Shown here piece after piece: positions 32,112-40,504 of a stretch of DNA of 43,814 bases. Under the pieces are notes generated by a model that searched no databases, was not told the origin of the DNA, and saw only the letters and a program-made list of their open reading frames with translations. This DNA is from an uncultured Eubacteriales bacterium (lineage in GTDB: Bacteria; Bacillota; Clostridia; Christensenellales; CAG-138): contig UQRU01000008.1 in NCBI GenBank assembly GCA_900543475.1, forward strand, positions 1-43,814, in the 5' to 3' direction. Numbering within the stretch: the stretch's first letter is position 1; every line of letters starts with the position of its first letter. Made by a program: the position numbers and the translations under genes.

Positions 32112-34892
32112 ATGAGCGAAACCAAGTTCCCCCTGGACGAAAGCAAGCTGCCCTTCTCCATCCCCCGGGACGCCGTGCCCCGGGAGAAGATCGTCAAGCT
32201 CGCCCGGAAGATCACCGACCGCATCCCCGCCAAGATCAAGGGCATCACCGTGGACGACCCCGAATATTGGGGCCTGGCCGCCCTGGTCACCGACGAAATG
32301 GCGGACGTGGCCCTAAAGATGAACATCCGGGACCCCAAGACCCTGCCGGAGCTTGTAAAGCTTACCGGCAAGCCCGCAGAGGAGCTGGAGCCTCTGCTGG
32401 CGGAGATGAGCCGCATTGGCCTGGTGGAATACAACTGGGAGAATGCCCGCCGGGAAAAGCAGTATTCCCTGCCGCCCTTTGTGCCGGGCAGCGCGGAATT
32501 TTTCAACATGAACCAGCAGCAGATCGACGAAAAACCCCAGATCGCCGCCTTTTTCGAGCGGATGACCTTCCTGCCCCTGGAGCACATCACCGCCATGGTG
32601 CCCCCGGGCGGCGCGGGCATCGGTATGCATGTGATCCCGGTGGAAAAGGCCATTGAAACCGAAAACCAAACCGCGGATATCGAGCATATCAGCCACTGGC
32701 TGAAGAAATACGCGGGCAAGTACGCGGCCTCCCCCTGCTCTTGCCGCATGTCCCGGGCCCGCATGGGCGAGGGCTGCGGCGACGACCCGGAGGGCTGGTG
32801 CATCGCCGTGGGGGACATGGCGGACTACGTGGTGGAAACCGACAAGGGCGGCCGGTACATCACCTATGAGGAGGTCCTGGACATCCTGAAAAAGGCCGAG
32901 GACAACGGCTTTGTCCACCAGATCACCAACATCGACGGGGAAAACAAGATCTTCGCCATCTGCAATTGCAACGTCAACGTGTGCAACGCCCTGCGCACCA
33001 GCCAATTGTTCAATACTCCTAACATGTCCCGCTCCGCCTACGTGGCGGAGGTGACTGCGGAAAACTGCGTGGCCTGCGGCCGGTGCGTGGAATATTGCCC
33101 GGCAGGGGCGGTGCGCCTGGGGCAGAAGCTGTGCGCCAAGTCCGGCCCCATCGCCTATCCTAAGCAGGAGCTGCCGGACCTGGTGGAGTGGGGCCCGGAA
33201 AAGTGGGACATCGACTACCGGAACAACAACCGGATCAACACCCACGCCACCGGCACCGCCCCCTGTAAAACCGCTTGCCCCGCCCACATTGCCGTGCAGG
33301 GCTATTTGAAAATGGCGGCCCAGGGCCGCTATACCGAGGCCCTGGCCCTCATCAAAAAGGAAAACCCCTTCCCGGCGGTATGCGGCCGGGTGTGCAACCG
33401 CCGCTGCGAGGACGCCTGTACCCGGGGTACCGTGGACCAGGCGGTGGCCATCGACGGGGTGAAAAAGTTCATCGCCCAGCGGGATCTGGAGGCCGCCACC
33501 CGGTATATCCCGGAAAAGGTGGTGCCAAAGCTCCTGGGGGGCTTCCAGGAGAAGATCGCCATCATCGGCGCCGGCCCGGCGGGGCTGAGCTGCGCCTATT
33601 TCCTGGCCCTCAAGGGCTATGCCCCCACGGTGTTTGAAAAGAACCAAAAGCCCGGCGGTATGCTCACCTACGGCATCCCCAGCTACAAGCTGGAAAAGGA
33701 CGTGGTGGAGGCGGAGATCCAAATCCTGCGGGAGCTGGGGGTGGAGATCCGCTGCGGCGTGGAGGTGGGCAAGGACGTTACCCTGGACCAGCTGCGCCAG
33801 CAGGGCTACCAGGCCTTTTACATCGCCATCGGCTGCCAGGGGGGCCGCAAGGCCAACATCCCCGGGGAGGATAGCCCGGGGGTCATGTCCGCGGTGGACT
33901 TCCTGCGTTCTGTCGCCGGCGGGGAAGCGGACCCGATCCAGGGCCGGTGCATCGTGGTGGGCGGCGGCAACGTGGCCATCGACGTGGCCCGCAGCGCCCT
34001 GCGCTGCGGCGCCCAGCAGGTGCAGATGGTATGCCTGGAGAGCCGGGATGCCATGCCCGCCACCCCGGAGGAGATCCGGGAGGCGGAGGCGGAGGCAGTG
34101 GCCATCCAGTGCGGCTGGGGCCCCAAGGAGATCTGCGTGGAAGATGGCAGGATCACCGGCGTGGTGTTCAAGCGCTGCCTGTCCGTGTTTGACCCGGAGG
34201 GCCGCTTCGCCCCCGTCTATGACGAGAGCGATACCATGACCCTTCCCTGCGAGCGGGTGTTTATGGCCATTGGCCAGAGCATCCAGTGGGGCGGGCTGCT
34301 GGACGGGGAAACCGTGGAGCTGGGCCGGGGCCGGAGCCCCGTGGCGGACCCGGTCACCTACCAGACCGGCGCGGCGGATATCTTCGTAGGCGGGGACGTG
34401 TACACCGGCCCCAAGTTCGCCATCGACGCCATCGCCGCCGGCAAGGAGGGGGCGGTCTCCATCCACCGGTTTGTCCAGCCCAATACCAGCCTCACCATCG
34501 GCCGGGACCCCCGGCGGTTCATCCAGCTGGATAAGCAGGACCTGGACATCGGCGATTACGATACCGCCGGCCGCCAGGAGCCTGCCCAGCCCCAGGGCGG
34601 GGAACGCCTTTCCTTCCGGGACACCCACGGCACCCTGACCGAGGAGCAGGTGCGCAAGGAAACCGCCCGGTGCCTGGGCTGCGGCGCCACCATTGTGGAC
34701 GCCAACAAGTGCATCGGCTGCGGCCTGTGCACCACCAAGTGCGAATTCGACGCCATCCACCTGCGCAGGGAGCGGCCGGAATGCAGCACCATGGTGCCCA
34801 CGGAGGATAAATTCAAGGTCATCTTGCCCTATATGCTCAAGCGGAAGATGAAGATCGTCTTTGGAAAGAAGGATCATACCCCCCATGCATGA
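32112..34892 (+). CDS. large Fe-S flavoprotein: ferredoxin modules fused to GltD-like NAD(P)H oxidoreductase
   Basis: 926 residues, AGGAGG upstream. Residues 1-110: winged-helix-like (ARKITDRIPAKIKG...LVKLTGKPAEELEPLL). About 110-300: a Cys-bearing domain (CSCRMSRARMGEGC, ICNCNVNVC). About 318-330: 4Fe-4S motif CVACGRCVEYCPAGAV. About 384-440: GltD-type cluster domain (CKTACPAHIAVQGY, CGRVCNRRCEDAC). From 484: FAD loop IIGAGPAGLSCAYFL; from about 617: nucleotide loop VVGGGNVAIDVARSAL. At 855-880: CLGCG and CIGCGLCTTKCEFDAI. It moves electrons between NAD(P)H and ferredoxin-like carriers. Its place between hypB and hypA suggests it serves the same nickel-enzyme pathway. No glutamate synthase large subunit is nearby. 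Confidence 0.88.
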   Translation: MSETKFPLDESKLPFSIPRDAVPREKIVKLARKITDRIPAKIKGITVDDPEYWGLAALVTDEMADVALKMNIRDPKTLPELVKLTGKPAEELEPLLAEMSRIGLVEYNWENARREKQYSLPPFVPGSAEFFNMNQQQIDEKPQIAAFFERMTFLPLEHITAMVPPGGAGIGMHVIPVEKAIETENQTADIEHISHWLKKYAGKYAASPCSCRMSRARMGEGCGDDPEGWCIAVGDMADYVVETDKGGRYITYEEVLDILKKAEDNGFVHQITNIDGENKIFAICNCNVNVCNALRTSQLFNTPNMSRSAYVAEVTAENCVACGRCVEYCPAGAVRLGQKLCAKSGPIAYPKQELPDLVEWGPEKWDIDYRNNNRINTHATGTAPCKTACPAHIAVQGYLKMAAQGRYTEALALIKKENPFPAVCGRVCNRRCEDACTRGTVDQAVAIDGVKKFIAQRDLEAATRYIPEKVVPKLLGGFQEKIAIIGAGPAGLSCAYFLALKGYAPTVFEKNQKPGGMLTYGIPSYKLEKDVVEAEIQILRELGVEIRCGVEVGKDVTLDQLRQQGYQAFYIAIGCQGGRKANIPGEDSPGVMSAVDFLRSVAGGEADPIQGRCIVVGGGNVAIDVARSALRCGAQQVQMVCLESRDAMPATPEEIREAEAEAVAIQCGWGPKEICVEDGRITGVVFKRCLSVFDPEGRFAPVYDESDTMTLPCERVFMAIGQSIQWGGLLDGETVELGRGRSPVADPVTYQTGAADIFVGGDVYTGPKFAIDAIAAGKEGAVSIHRFVQPNTSLTIGRDPRRFIQLDKQDLDIGDYDTAGRQEPAQPQGGERLSFRDTHGTLTEEQVRKETARCLGCGATIVDANKCIGCGLCTTKCEFDAIHLRRERPECSTMVPTEDKFKVILPYMLKRKMKIVFGKKDHTPHA

Positions 34893-35229
34893 GTTGGGCA
34901 TTGTGTTCCATGTGATCAAGCATGTGGAACAGGTGGGGCAGGCCCACGGCCTGTCGGCGGTGCGGCGGGTCACCCTGGAGCTGGGAGAGGTCTCCGGGGT
35001 GGTGGGGGAATATTTGACGGACTGCTGGAAATGGGCCGCCGCCAAATCCCCCCTGCTCCAGGATGCGGCCCTGGAGATCGAAACCATTCCGGCGGTCACC
35101 TTTTGCCAGGGCTGCAACCAAACCTATGAAACCGTACAATATGGGCGCATATGCCCATACTGCGCCAGCGAGGACACCTATCTCCTGGTGGGGAACGAGG
35201 TCAACATCAAGGAGATAGAGGCCTGCTGA
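34885..35229 (+). CDS. hypA: HypA-type nickel metallochaperone
   Basis: 114 residues, overlapping the flavoprotein stop by 8 nt. Starts MHELGIVFHVIKHVEQ: the His2 nickel ligand and following Glu of HypA/HybF are present. RRVTLELGEVSGVVGEYLTDCWKWAAAKSPLLQDAALEIE is the domain core. The zinc site has two CXXC pairs, CQGC and CPYC. With HypB it inserts nickel into a client enzyme. Confidence 0.92.
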   Translation: MHELGIVFHVIKHVEQVGQAHGLSAVRRVTLELGEVSGVVGEYLTDCWKWAAAKSPLLQDAALEIETIPAVTFCQGCNQTYETVQYGRICPYCASEDTYLLVGNEVNIKEIEAC

Positions 35230-35269
35230 CCAACTACATTGGGAAAGGGAATCTAAAGGAGGGGAATCT

Positions 35270-36307
35270 ATGTTATTCCAAATCTATGGGGAAAACGCCG
35301 GCTATCAGCTATTGGGCTGGTTGCTGGTATTCGTGGGGCTGGTGGTCACCAACGAGCTGGCCCGGCGCAGCAAGAAGGGGGGCATCTTCTTCTTCATGCT
35401 GGTGCCGGCGGCGCTGACGGTATACTTTGCCGCCATCTACATCGGCGCGGCCCGGGGCGCGGAATGGGCCCTGACCAACCAGACCTATACCAACATGAAC
35501 AGCTGGTTCCATTATGCAAAGCTCTATGCCGCCACCGCAGGCTGCATCGGCTTCATGATGCTCAAGTATAAGTGGGGCGTGGGCAAAACCGAATGGTTCA
35601 AGGTGTTCCCCTTTGCCATCGTGGCCCTCAATATCCTCATTGCGGTGGCCAGCGATTTCGAGTCTGGCATCAAGGGCGCCCAGGCCATGAAGGAGTTTGG
35701 CGACCGGTGGTGGCTCTCCTCGGAAAACGTGTGGCTCTATGGCGGCTGGTGGAATTGGCTCAACGGCATCGCGGGCATTGTGAACATCCTGTGCATGACG
35801 GGCTGGTGGGGGATCTATTCCTCCAAAAAGCAGGAGGATATGCTTTGGCCGGATATGATCTGGCTGTACATCCTGGCCTACGACCTGTGGAACTTTGAAT
35901 ACACCTATCTCAACCTGCCCACCCATGCCTGGTATTGCGGCCTGGCCCTGCTGCTGGCTCCCACCTTTGCCAGCGCCTTCTGGAACAAGGGCGGCTGGAT
36001 CCAGAACCGGGCCAATACCCTGGCCATCTGGTGCATGTTTGCCCAGGTATTCCCCCTGTTCCAGGATCAGGGCGTGTTCGCCACCCTGCCCGTGCTGTAC
36101 GCGGACGGCGTGATGAACCCTGCCGTGCGGCCCACGGCGGTGGACCCCACCATGCAGGGGGTCATCGCCATCATCGCCCTGGCGGTAAACGTATTGGTGT
36201 TGACGGTGATCATCAAGCGGGCCATCACCCAGAAGAAGAACCCTTACAAGAACGAGATCTTTACGGATACCAAGGACTTCCAGGAGGCCATGGCCCGGGC
36301 CCAATAA
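35270..36307 (+). CDS. polytopic membrane protein (DUF5692-like)
   Basis: 345 residues, AAAGGAGGGG upstream, 40 nt after hypA. About eight hydrophobic helices, many Trp (WWNWLNGIAGIVNILCMTGWWGIY, WLYILAYDLWNFEYTYLNLPTHAWYCG) and a cytoplasmic tail. It recalls the clostridial DUF5692 family, but I cannot confirm that. Last gene of the hyp operon, so a transport or electron-transfer partner of the nickel pathway is possible. No metal-transport motif is visible. Confidence 0.75.
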   Translation: MLFQIYGENAGYQLLGWLLVFVGLVVTNELARRSKKGGIFFFMLVPAALTVYFAAIYIGAARGAEWALTNQTYTNMNSWFHYAKLYAATAGCIGFMMLKYKWGVGKTEWFKVFPFAIVALNILIAVASDFESGIKGAQAMKEFGDRWWLSSENVWLYGGWWNWLNGIAGIVNILCMTGWWGIYSSKKQEDMLWPDMIWLYILAYDLWNFEYTYLNLPTHAWYCGLALLLAPTFASAFWNKGGWIQNRANTLAIWCMFAQVFPLFQDQGVFATLPVLYADGVMNPAVRPTAVDPTMQGVIAIIALAVNVLVLTVIIKRAITQKKNPYKNEIFTDTKDFQEAMARAQ

Positions 36308-36319
36308 CAGCTGGAAACG

Positions 36320-36400
36320 GCGGCCCCAAAGGGCCGCAGAAAACCAAGAAAAACAGGCGCTTCCCTTGCCATGGACAGGGGAAACGCCTGACATTTTGTT
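36320..36400 (+). terminator. tandem hairpins ending the hyp operon
   Basis: GCGGCCC-CAAA-GGGCCGC (36320-36337), then CAGGCG.TTCCC / GGGAA.CGCCTG (36354-36390) followed by ACATTTTGTT. Confidence 0.65.
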
Positions 36401-36496
36401 GGGAATGCAAACGGAAACGGGGGAAAGACGCCCGCCAAAGGGAAAGCATGAAGCATCGCCTGCTTGCGAACGCGTAGCGATATCCTACCCTTGCCC

Positions 36497-36522
36497 AAGG
36501 GGCTTGCTTAGCAAGCCCTTTT
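36497..36522. terminator. terminator of the membrane-protein gene
   Basis: AAGGGGCTTGC-TTA-GCAAGCCCTTTT, an 11-bp stem with A-run and T-run; overlaps the stop codon of the minus-strand gene. Confidence 0.7.
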
Positions 36523-37197
36523 GGAGGCTATCTTGCAGGCGCGCCGGCCATAGAGATAAAAGAACAGGGTCATGCAGATTTCCCCTAGCATGCTGATCAG
36601 GAAGATCAGGTCGAAATTGCCGGTGGCAGGCCCCAGGGCGGAGAAGGCGAACATCAGGAATCCGGATAGGAAAAGATAGGGGGTCTTTTGCTTGATCCAG
36701 GCGATGATACCGCAGATGATCAGGGGGACAACCGTACCATAGGACAGGATGGAGGAAATGGCTTCCGCCCAGGCCGGGGAACGATCCGAGGAAACATAGC
36801 GGAGGATGCCGCCGATTTCTTCCAGCTCCAACACGGAGGCAAAGCCCTCGGCAATGCCGGCGGCGATGACCAGGGCCGTAAAGACCCATACGCCTGTTAA
36901 CACGGGCTTGCGCGCCCCTAAGGCATAGGCGCAGATGGGGAAGATCAGGGGAATGAGGCCGCCGTGGCTAACATAGCGCAACTGGCTTATATACACCAGC
37001 GCCGGACCGGTATAAACGCTGCCCAGAGAGATGATAAACGCATCGTAAAACAGTCCGGCGGCAATGAGCCCCATGCATAGAAGCATGGGGGATTTTGACT
37101 TGCCATAGAGGCGCAACAAGGCGATACAAAAAGCGAGATTGATCCCTGCAATGATCCAGACGAGAACGCTGCCATACTGAATAAGAAAATCGCGCAT
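36508..37197 (-). CDS. conserved membrane protein of unknown function
   Basis: 229 residues, GAGAGGA before the ATG. About seven membrane helices with a short loop (SSDRSPAWAEAI) and a basic end (YGRRACKIASKRAC). No family recognised. Divergent from the FMN-riboswitch/ribU unit with its own promoter. Confidence 0.72.
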   Translation of the reverse strand: MRDFLIQYGSVLVWIIAGINLAFCIALLRLYGKSKSPMLLCMGLIAAGLFYDAFIISLGSVYTGPALVYISQLRYVSHGGLIPLIFPICAYALGARKPVLTGVWVFTALVIAAGIAEGFASVLELEEIGGILRYVSSDRSPAWAEAISSILSYGTVVPLIICGIIAWIKQKTPYLFLSGFLMFAFSALGPATGNFDLIFLISMLGEICMTLFFYLYGRRACKIASKRAC

Positions 37198-37232
37198 ATG
37201 GAAAATCCTCTCATAAATATTATGTTAAATTT

Positions 37233-37262
37233 AGTATAGGTTCATTGAGCATATATTGTCAA
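37233..37262 (-). promoter_or_regulatory. promoter of the membrane-protein gene
   Basis: Minus strand TTGACA (37257-37262), 18-nt spacer, TATACT (37233-37238), 36 nt before the ATG. Confidence 0.7.
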
Positions 37263-37287
37263 TCCGTGATAGTATATATTTTTTATA

Positions 37288-37316
37288 TTGCGATTCCTAT
37301 AAGATAGAGGTATACT
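37288..37316 (+). promoter_or_regulatory. promoter of the FMN riboswitch/ribU unit
   Basis: TTGCGA (37288-37293), 17-nt spacer, TATACT (37311-37316), a few nucleotides before the riboswitch. Confidence 0.65.
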
Positions 37317-37322
37317 ATATGC

Positions 37323-37456
37323 AGCTTCGGGGGGTGGTGTAATTCCACACCGGCGGTGATGCGGCCCATGTGCCGACAAGCCCGCGAACAGGGCCCTTGC
37401 CCTGCCGAACCGGTTGGATTCCGGTGCCGACGGTGATAGTCCGGATGGAAGAGGCT
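37323..37456 (+). promoter_or_regulatory. FMN riboswitch (RFN element)
   Basis: Contains the RFN landmarks in order: CTTCGGGG, ATTCCACACCGGCGGTGAT, GCCCGCGA, GGTTGGATTCCGGTGCCGACGGT, ATAGTCCGGATGGAAGAGG. When FMN is bound, the terminator just downstream should form and ribU expression stops. Confidence 0.95.
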
Positions 37457-37482
37457 GTGCGCGTCTATGCGCTCTTTGCGTT

Positions 37483-37506
37483 GCCCCTGTTAGCAGGGGT
37501 TTTTTT
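37483..37506 (+). terminator. riboswitch-controlled terminator
   Basis: CCCCTG-TTAG-CAGGGG followed by TTTTTTT, between the FMN aptamer and ribU. Confidence 0.9.
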
Positions 37507-37555
37507 ATGCGCAGCAGCAGCCCCATGGATTGGATCGATAGGAGGTTGTAAAACA

Positions 37556-38137
37556 ATGCGAAGCAAAAAAGTCGAATGGTTGGTCAAGATGGCTTTATTG
37601 ACCGCCCTGTCCCTGGTATTGATGTATCTCGTTCGCTTCCCCATTTTCCCTGCGGCCGCGTATCTGGAATATGATATGGCGGATGTGCCCATCCTGATCG
37701 GCACCTTCATGTATGGCCCGGCGGCCGGGCTGCTGCTCACCGGAGTGGTGAGCCTGCTGCAATGGCTGCTGGTATCCCCCCAGAGCGGCTGGGTGGGGGC
37801 GCTGATGCACTTTTTAGCCACCGGCGGGTTCGTATTGGTGGCGGGCTTCCTGTACCGCAAATTCCATACCCGCAAGGGCGCGGCCCTGTCCCTGCTGCTG
37901 GGCGGGCTGACCATGACCGCCCTGATGGTGCCCCTAAACCTTTGGCTCACCGTCCACTATAACGGCGCGCCCCTGGAGGCGGTCCAGGCCATGATCTGGC
38001 CGATCATCATCCCCTTTAACCTGATCAAGGCCGGGGTGAACGGCTCTGTGACCTTCCTGCTGTATAAGCGGATCGGAAAGCTGCTGCGCATGGAGCCGGA
38101 AGCGGCCGCAGCCGCCCCGCAAGACGCAAAAGCATAG
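37556..38137 (+). CDS. ribU: riboflavin ECF transporter S component RibU
   Basis: 193 residues; ATG at 37556 with AGGAGG 10 nt upstream. Six helices; LVRFPIFPAAAYLEYDMADVPILIGTFMYGPAAGLLLTGVVSLLQWLL and the Asn-rich NLIKAGVNGSVTFLLYKRI are typical of RibU. It binds riboflavin and works with a shared EcfA/A'/T module encoded elsewhere. The FMN riboswitch directly upstream confirms the assignment. Confidence 0.93.
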   Translation: MRSKKVEWLVKMALLTALSLVLMYLVRFPIFPAAAYLEYDMADVPILIGTFMYGPAAGLLLTGVVSLLQWLLVSPQSGWVGALMHFLATGGFVLVAGFLYRKFHTRKGAALSLLLGGLTMTALMVPLNLWLTVHYNGAPLEAVQAMIWPIIIPFNLIKAGVNGSVTFLLYKRIGKLLRMEPEAAAAAPQDAKA

Positions 38138-38146
38138 CCAGTCCGT

Positions 38147-38176
38147 GCCCGCCGGAAAAGACCGGCGGGCATGTTT
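38147..38176 (+). terminator. terminator of ribU
   Basis: GCCCGCCGG-AAAAGA-CCGGCGGGC followed by ATGTTTT. Confidence 0.8.
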
Positions 38177-38193
38177 TATGTAACGGGGGGGCG

Positions 38194-38222
38194 TTGACCC
38201 CACAAGCGGTGGCCGGTATAAT
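38194..38222 (+). promoter_or_regulatory. promoter of the cobalamin riboswitch/btu operon
   Basis: TTGACC (38194-38199), 17-nt spacer, TATAAT (38217-38222). Confidence 0.8.
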
Positions 38223-38239
38223 GGAACCAATGGAATAAG

Positions 38240-38440
38240 GAAAACGGAGCAAGGTTGCCCCCAAAGGGGGCCGGCGCGTTTGCGCTGCGGGAATTGGATG
38301 CAACTTCCAAGCTATCCCAGTAACCGTGAAGCTGACGAGGGGGCATAGGCCACTGCCGCATCCGGCGGGAAGGCGCCCCAGTAGGAAGAAGCCAAGCCGG
38401 GAGACCTGCCTGCCCGTAGGATCTGCGTCTGGGGGTGCGC
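38240..38440 (+). promoter_or_regulatory. cobalamin riboswitch
   Basis: Landmarks: GCCACTG equivalent (GGCCACTGCCGC), GGGAAGGCGCCCCAGTAGG, GAAGCCAAGCCGGGAGACCTGCC, which is the B12-box. Followed by btuFCD, so cobalamin should shut off its own uptake. Confidence 0.92.
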
Positions 38441-38493
38441 GCGGCTGATCGTGAAGCGGCCTGTTTCTTTCGGGAAAGAGCCCGCCTTGTTTG

Positions 38494-38529
38494 CGTTGCG
38501 CCTCGGTTGGGACGGAACGCTTTTTTATT
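38494..38529 (+). terminator. terminator controlled by the cobalamin riboswitch
   Basis: GCGTT..CG.CTC / GGG.CG.AACGC stem then TTTTTTA, right before the btuF ribosome site. Confidence 0.75.
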
Positions 38530-38546
38530 GAAAGGAGAAATCGGAC

Positions 38547-39488
38547 ATGAAGGCAAAAGCAAAGGCCGGCGCTTTGGGCGCTCTGGCGTTGGCCATGCTC
38601 ATGCTGGCGGGCTGCGGGGCCGCCCCCGTGGAGGCAACAAGCGGCACCCCCATTCAGGTGACGGATATGCTGGGGCGGCAGATCGCCCTGGACGCCCCGG
38701 CGGAGCGGGTGGTGGCCCTGGCCCCCTCGGATTGCGAGATCCTATATGCCCTGGGGGCGGGGGACACCCTGGTGGGCCGGGGCATGTATTGCGACTATCC
38801 TGCCCAGGTGCAAGCCGTTCCCCAGGTGGGCACGGGGGAGGAAACCAACCTGGAGCAGATCCTGGCCCTGGAGCCCCAGGTGGTATTCATGACCATTATG
38901 GCCCAGAGCAAGGAGCAGGTGGCGGCCCTGGAACATGCGGGCATCCAGGTGGTATCCCTAAACGCCCAGGATATACAGGGGGTGTACCAGGCCATTGCGC
39001 TGATCGGCCAGGTGGTGGGCAAAACGCCGGAAGCCGACGCCTTGATCCAGACCATGGAGGCGTCCTTTGCGGACCTGTCCGCCCAGGCGGCGGAATTGGG
39101 GACCGGCGGGACGGTCTATTTTGAAACCTCCCCCCTGGAATGGGGGCTGTGGACCGGGGGAAAGGGTACCTTTTTAGACGAGATCGCCGCCATGCTGGGC
39201 CTGGAAAACGCCTTTGGCGACGTGGAGGGCTGGGCCCAGATCTCCCAGGAACAGGTGCTGGAGAGGGACCCGGACTATATCGTGACCCTGGGCATGGCGG
39301 CCGCCGACGGCAGCTCCCCGGTGAAGGAGATCCTGGCCCGCAAGGGCTGGGAGGGGCTGAAGGCCCTCCAACGGGGACAGGTGCTTTGGCTGGACTCCAA
39401 CGCCCTGACCAGGCCCGGCCCCCGGCTGGCGGAGGGAGCCCAAAGCCTGTTTGACGGCGTATACGGGGCCGCCCCGGCGAACCCATGA
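38547..39488 (+). CDS. btuF: cobalamin ABC transporter substrate-binding lipoprotein
   Basis: 313 residues; AAAGGAG upstream. Lipobox LMLAGC. Class III binding-protein pattern: ITDMLGRQI-like (VTDMLGRQIALDAPAERVVALAPSDCEILYALGAGDTLVG), TNLEQILALEPQVVF and YFETSPLEWGLWTGGKGTFLDEIAAMLGLENAF. The family also takes siderophores; the cobalamin riboswitch upstream decides for B12. Coupled to the permease gene (ATGA overlap). Confidence 0.92.
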   Translation: MKAKAKAGALGALALAMLMLAGCGAAPVEATSGTPIQVTDMLGRQIALDAPAERVVALAPSDCEILYALGAGDTLVGRGMYCDYPAQVQAVPQVGTGEETNLEQILALEPQVVFMTIMAQSKEQVAALEHAGIQVVSLNAQDIQGVYQAIALIGQVVGKTPEADALIQTMEASFADLSAQAAELGTGGTVYFETSPLEWGLWTGGKGTFLDEIAAMLGLENAFGDVEGWAQISQEQVLERDPDYIVTLGMAAADGSSPVKEILARKGWEGLKALQRGQVLWLDSNALTRPGPRLAEGAQSLFDGVYGAAPANP

Positions 39489-40504
39489 AACGGGCCATAC
39501 CGCTGGCCTTTGGCGCCGGGCTGGCCGGGGCTTGGCTGATGAGCGTTTGCTGGGGGAGCGTGGACATCCCCCTGGGGGATACCCTGCGGGTATTGTGGAA
39601 CGCCCTGCTGGGACGGCCCATCCCCCAGGGGCTGCCCGGAGCCATTCTGCTGGATGTGCGCCTGCCCCGCACCCTGTGCGTGGCCCTGGTGGGGGCGGCC
39701 CTATCCCTGGCCGGCGCAGCCATGCAGGGGCTTTTGCGCAACCCCCTGGCGGACGGCTCCACCCTGGGGGTGGCCTCCGGCGCCTCCCTGGGGGCTGTGC
39801 TGGCCATCGCCCTGGGCGTCCAGCTCCCCGGCCTGCCCATCGGCGGCACGGCGGCAATGGCCATCCTGTTCGCCTTCCTCTCCCTGCTGCTCATCCTGGG
39901 GCTGGCCGCCCGGCTGGACGGCGGCCTCGCCACCCAGACCGTGATCCTGCTGGGGGTGATGTTTTCCATGCTGGCCACCAGCTTGACCAGCCTGGTGTCG
40001 CTGCTGTTCCCGGAAAAGCTCCGCTCCATTACCTTCTGGACCATGGGCAGCCTTCAGGGCAGCGACTACGCCCAGGCGGCCCTGCTGGCGGCCGCATTGG
40101 CCCTGGCGGGCGGAACCCTATATTTCACCGCCCGGGAGCTCAACGCCTTTACCCTGGGGGAGGAGCAGGCGGGCAACCTGGGGGTGAACGTGCGAAGCTG
40201 CAAGCTGCGGGTCCTATTTTGCGTGGCGGCCTTGACCGGCGTAAGCGTGGCCGTGGGGGGCGGCATCGGCTTTGTGGGGCTGCTGGTGCCCCATATGACC
40301 CGCAGGCTCCTGGGCCCGGACCATGGACGCCTATTGCCCGGCGCCGCCTGCTTTGGTGCAACCTTTTTGCTGCTGGCGGACCTTTTGTCCCGGGTGCTCC
40401 TAAGACCCCTGGAGCTGCCGGTGGGGGCCGTCACCTCCCTGGTGGGGGCGGGGGCGTTCGTGTACATTTTCTATACGACCAGGAGGAAAAACCAAGGATG
40501 CTGA
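39485..40504 (+). CDS. btuC: cobalamin ABC transporter permease (FecCD family)
   Basis: 339 residues, about ten helices. LPRTLCVALVGAALSLAGAAMQGLLRNPLADGSTLGVASGASLGAVLA is the FecCD/BtuC signature; WTMGSLQGSDYAQ and IGFVGLLVPHMTRRLLGPDHGRLLPGAACFGATFLLLADLLSRVLL follow. The transmembrane channel for B12. Confidence 0.93.
   Translation: MKRAIPLAFGAGLAGAWLMSVCWGSVDIPLGDTLRVLWNALLGRPIPQGLPGAILLDVRLPRTLCVALVGAALSLAGAAMQGLLRNPLADGSTLGVASGASLGAVLAIALGVQLPGLPIGGTAAMAILFAFLSLLLILGLAARLDGGLATQTVILLGVMFSMLATSLTSLVSLLFPEKLRSITFWTMGSLQGSDYAQAALLAAALALAGGTLYFTARELNAFTLGEEQAGNLGVNVRSCKLRVLFCVAALTGVSVAVGGGIGFVGLLVPHMTRRLLGPDHGRLLPGAACFGATFLLLADLLSRVLLRPLELPVGAVTSLVGAGAFVYIFYTTRRKNQGC

Noticed and set aside
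32313..35117. 934-codon antisense frame opposite the flavoprotein
   Set aside because: High GC keeps the antisense frame open; the product is His/Gly/Ala-rich with no motif, while the sense strand carries a full domain set.
37370..37555. N-terminal extension of ribU through the riboswitch
   Set aside because: The frame runs through the aptamer and terminator; the true start at 37556 has AGGAGG.
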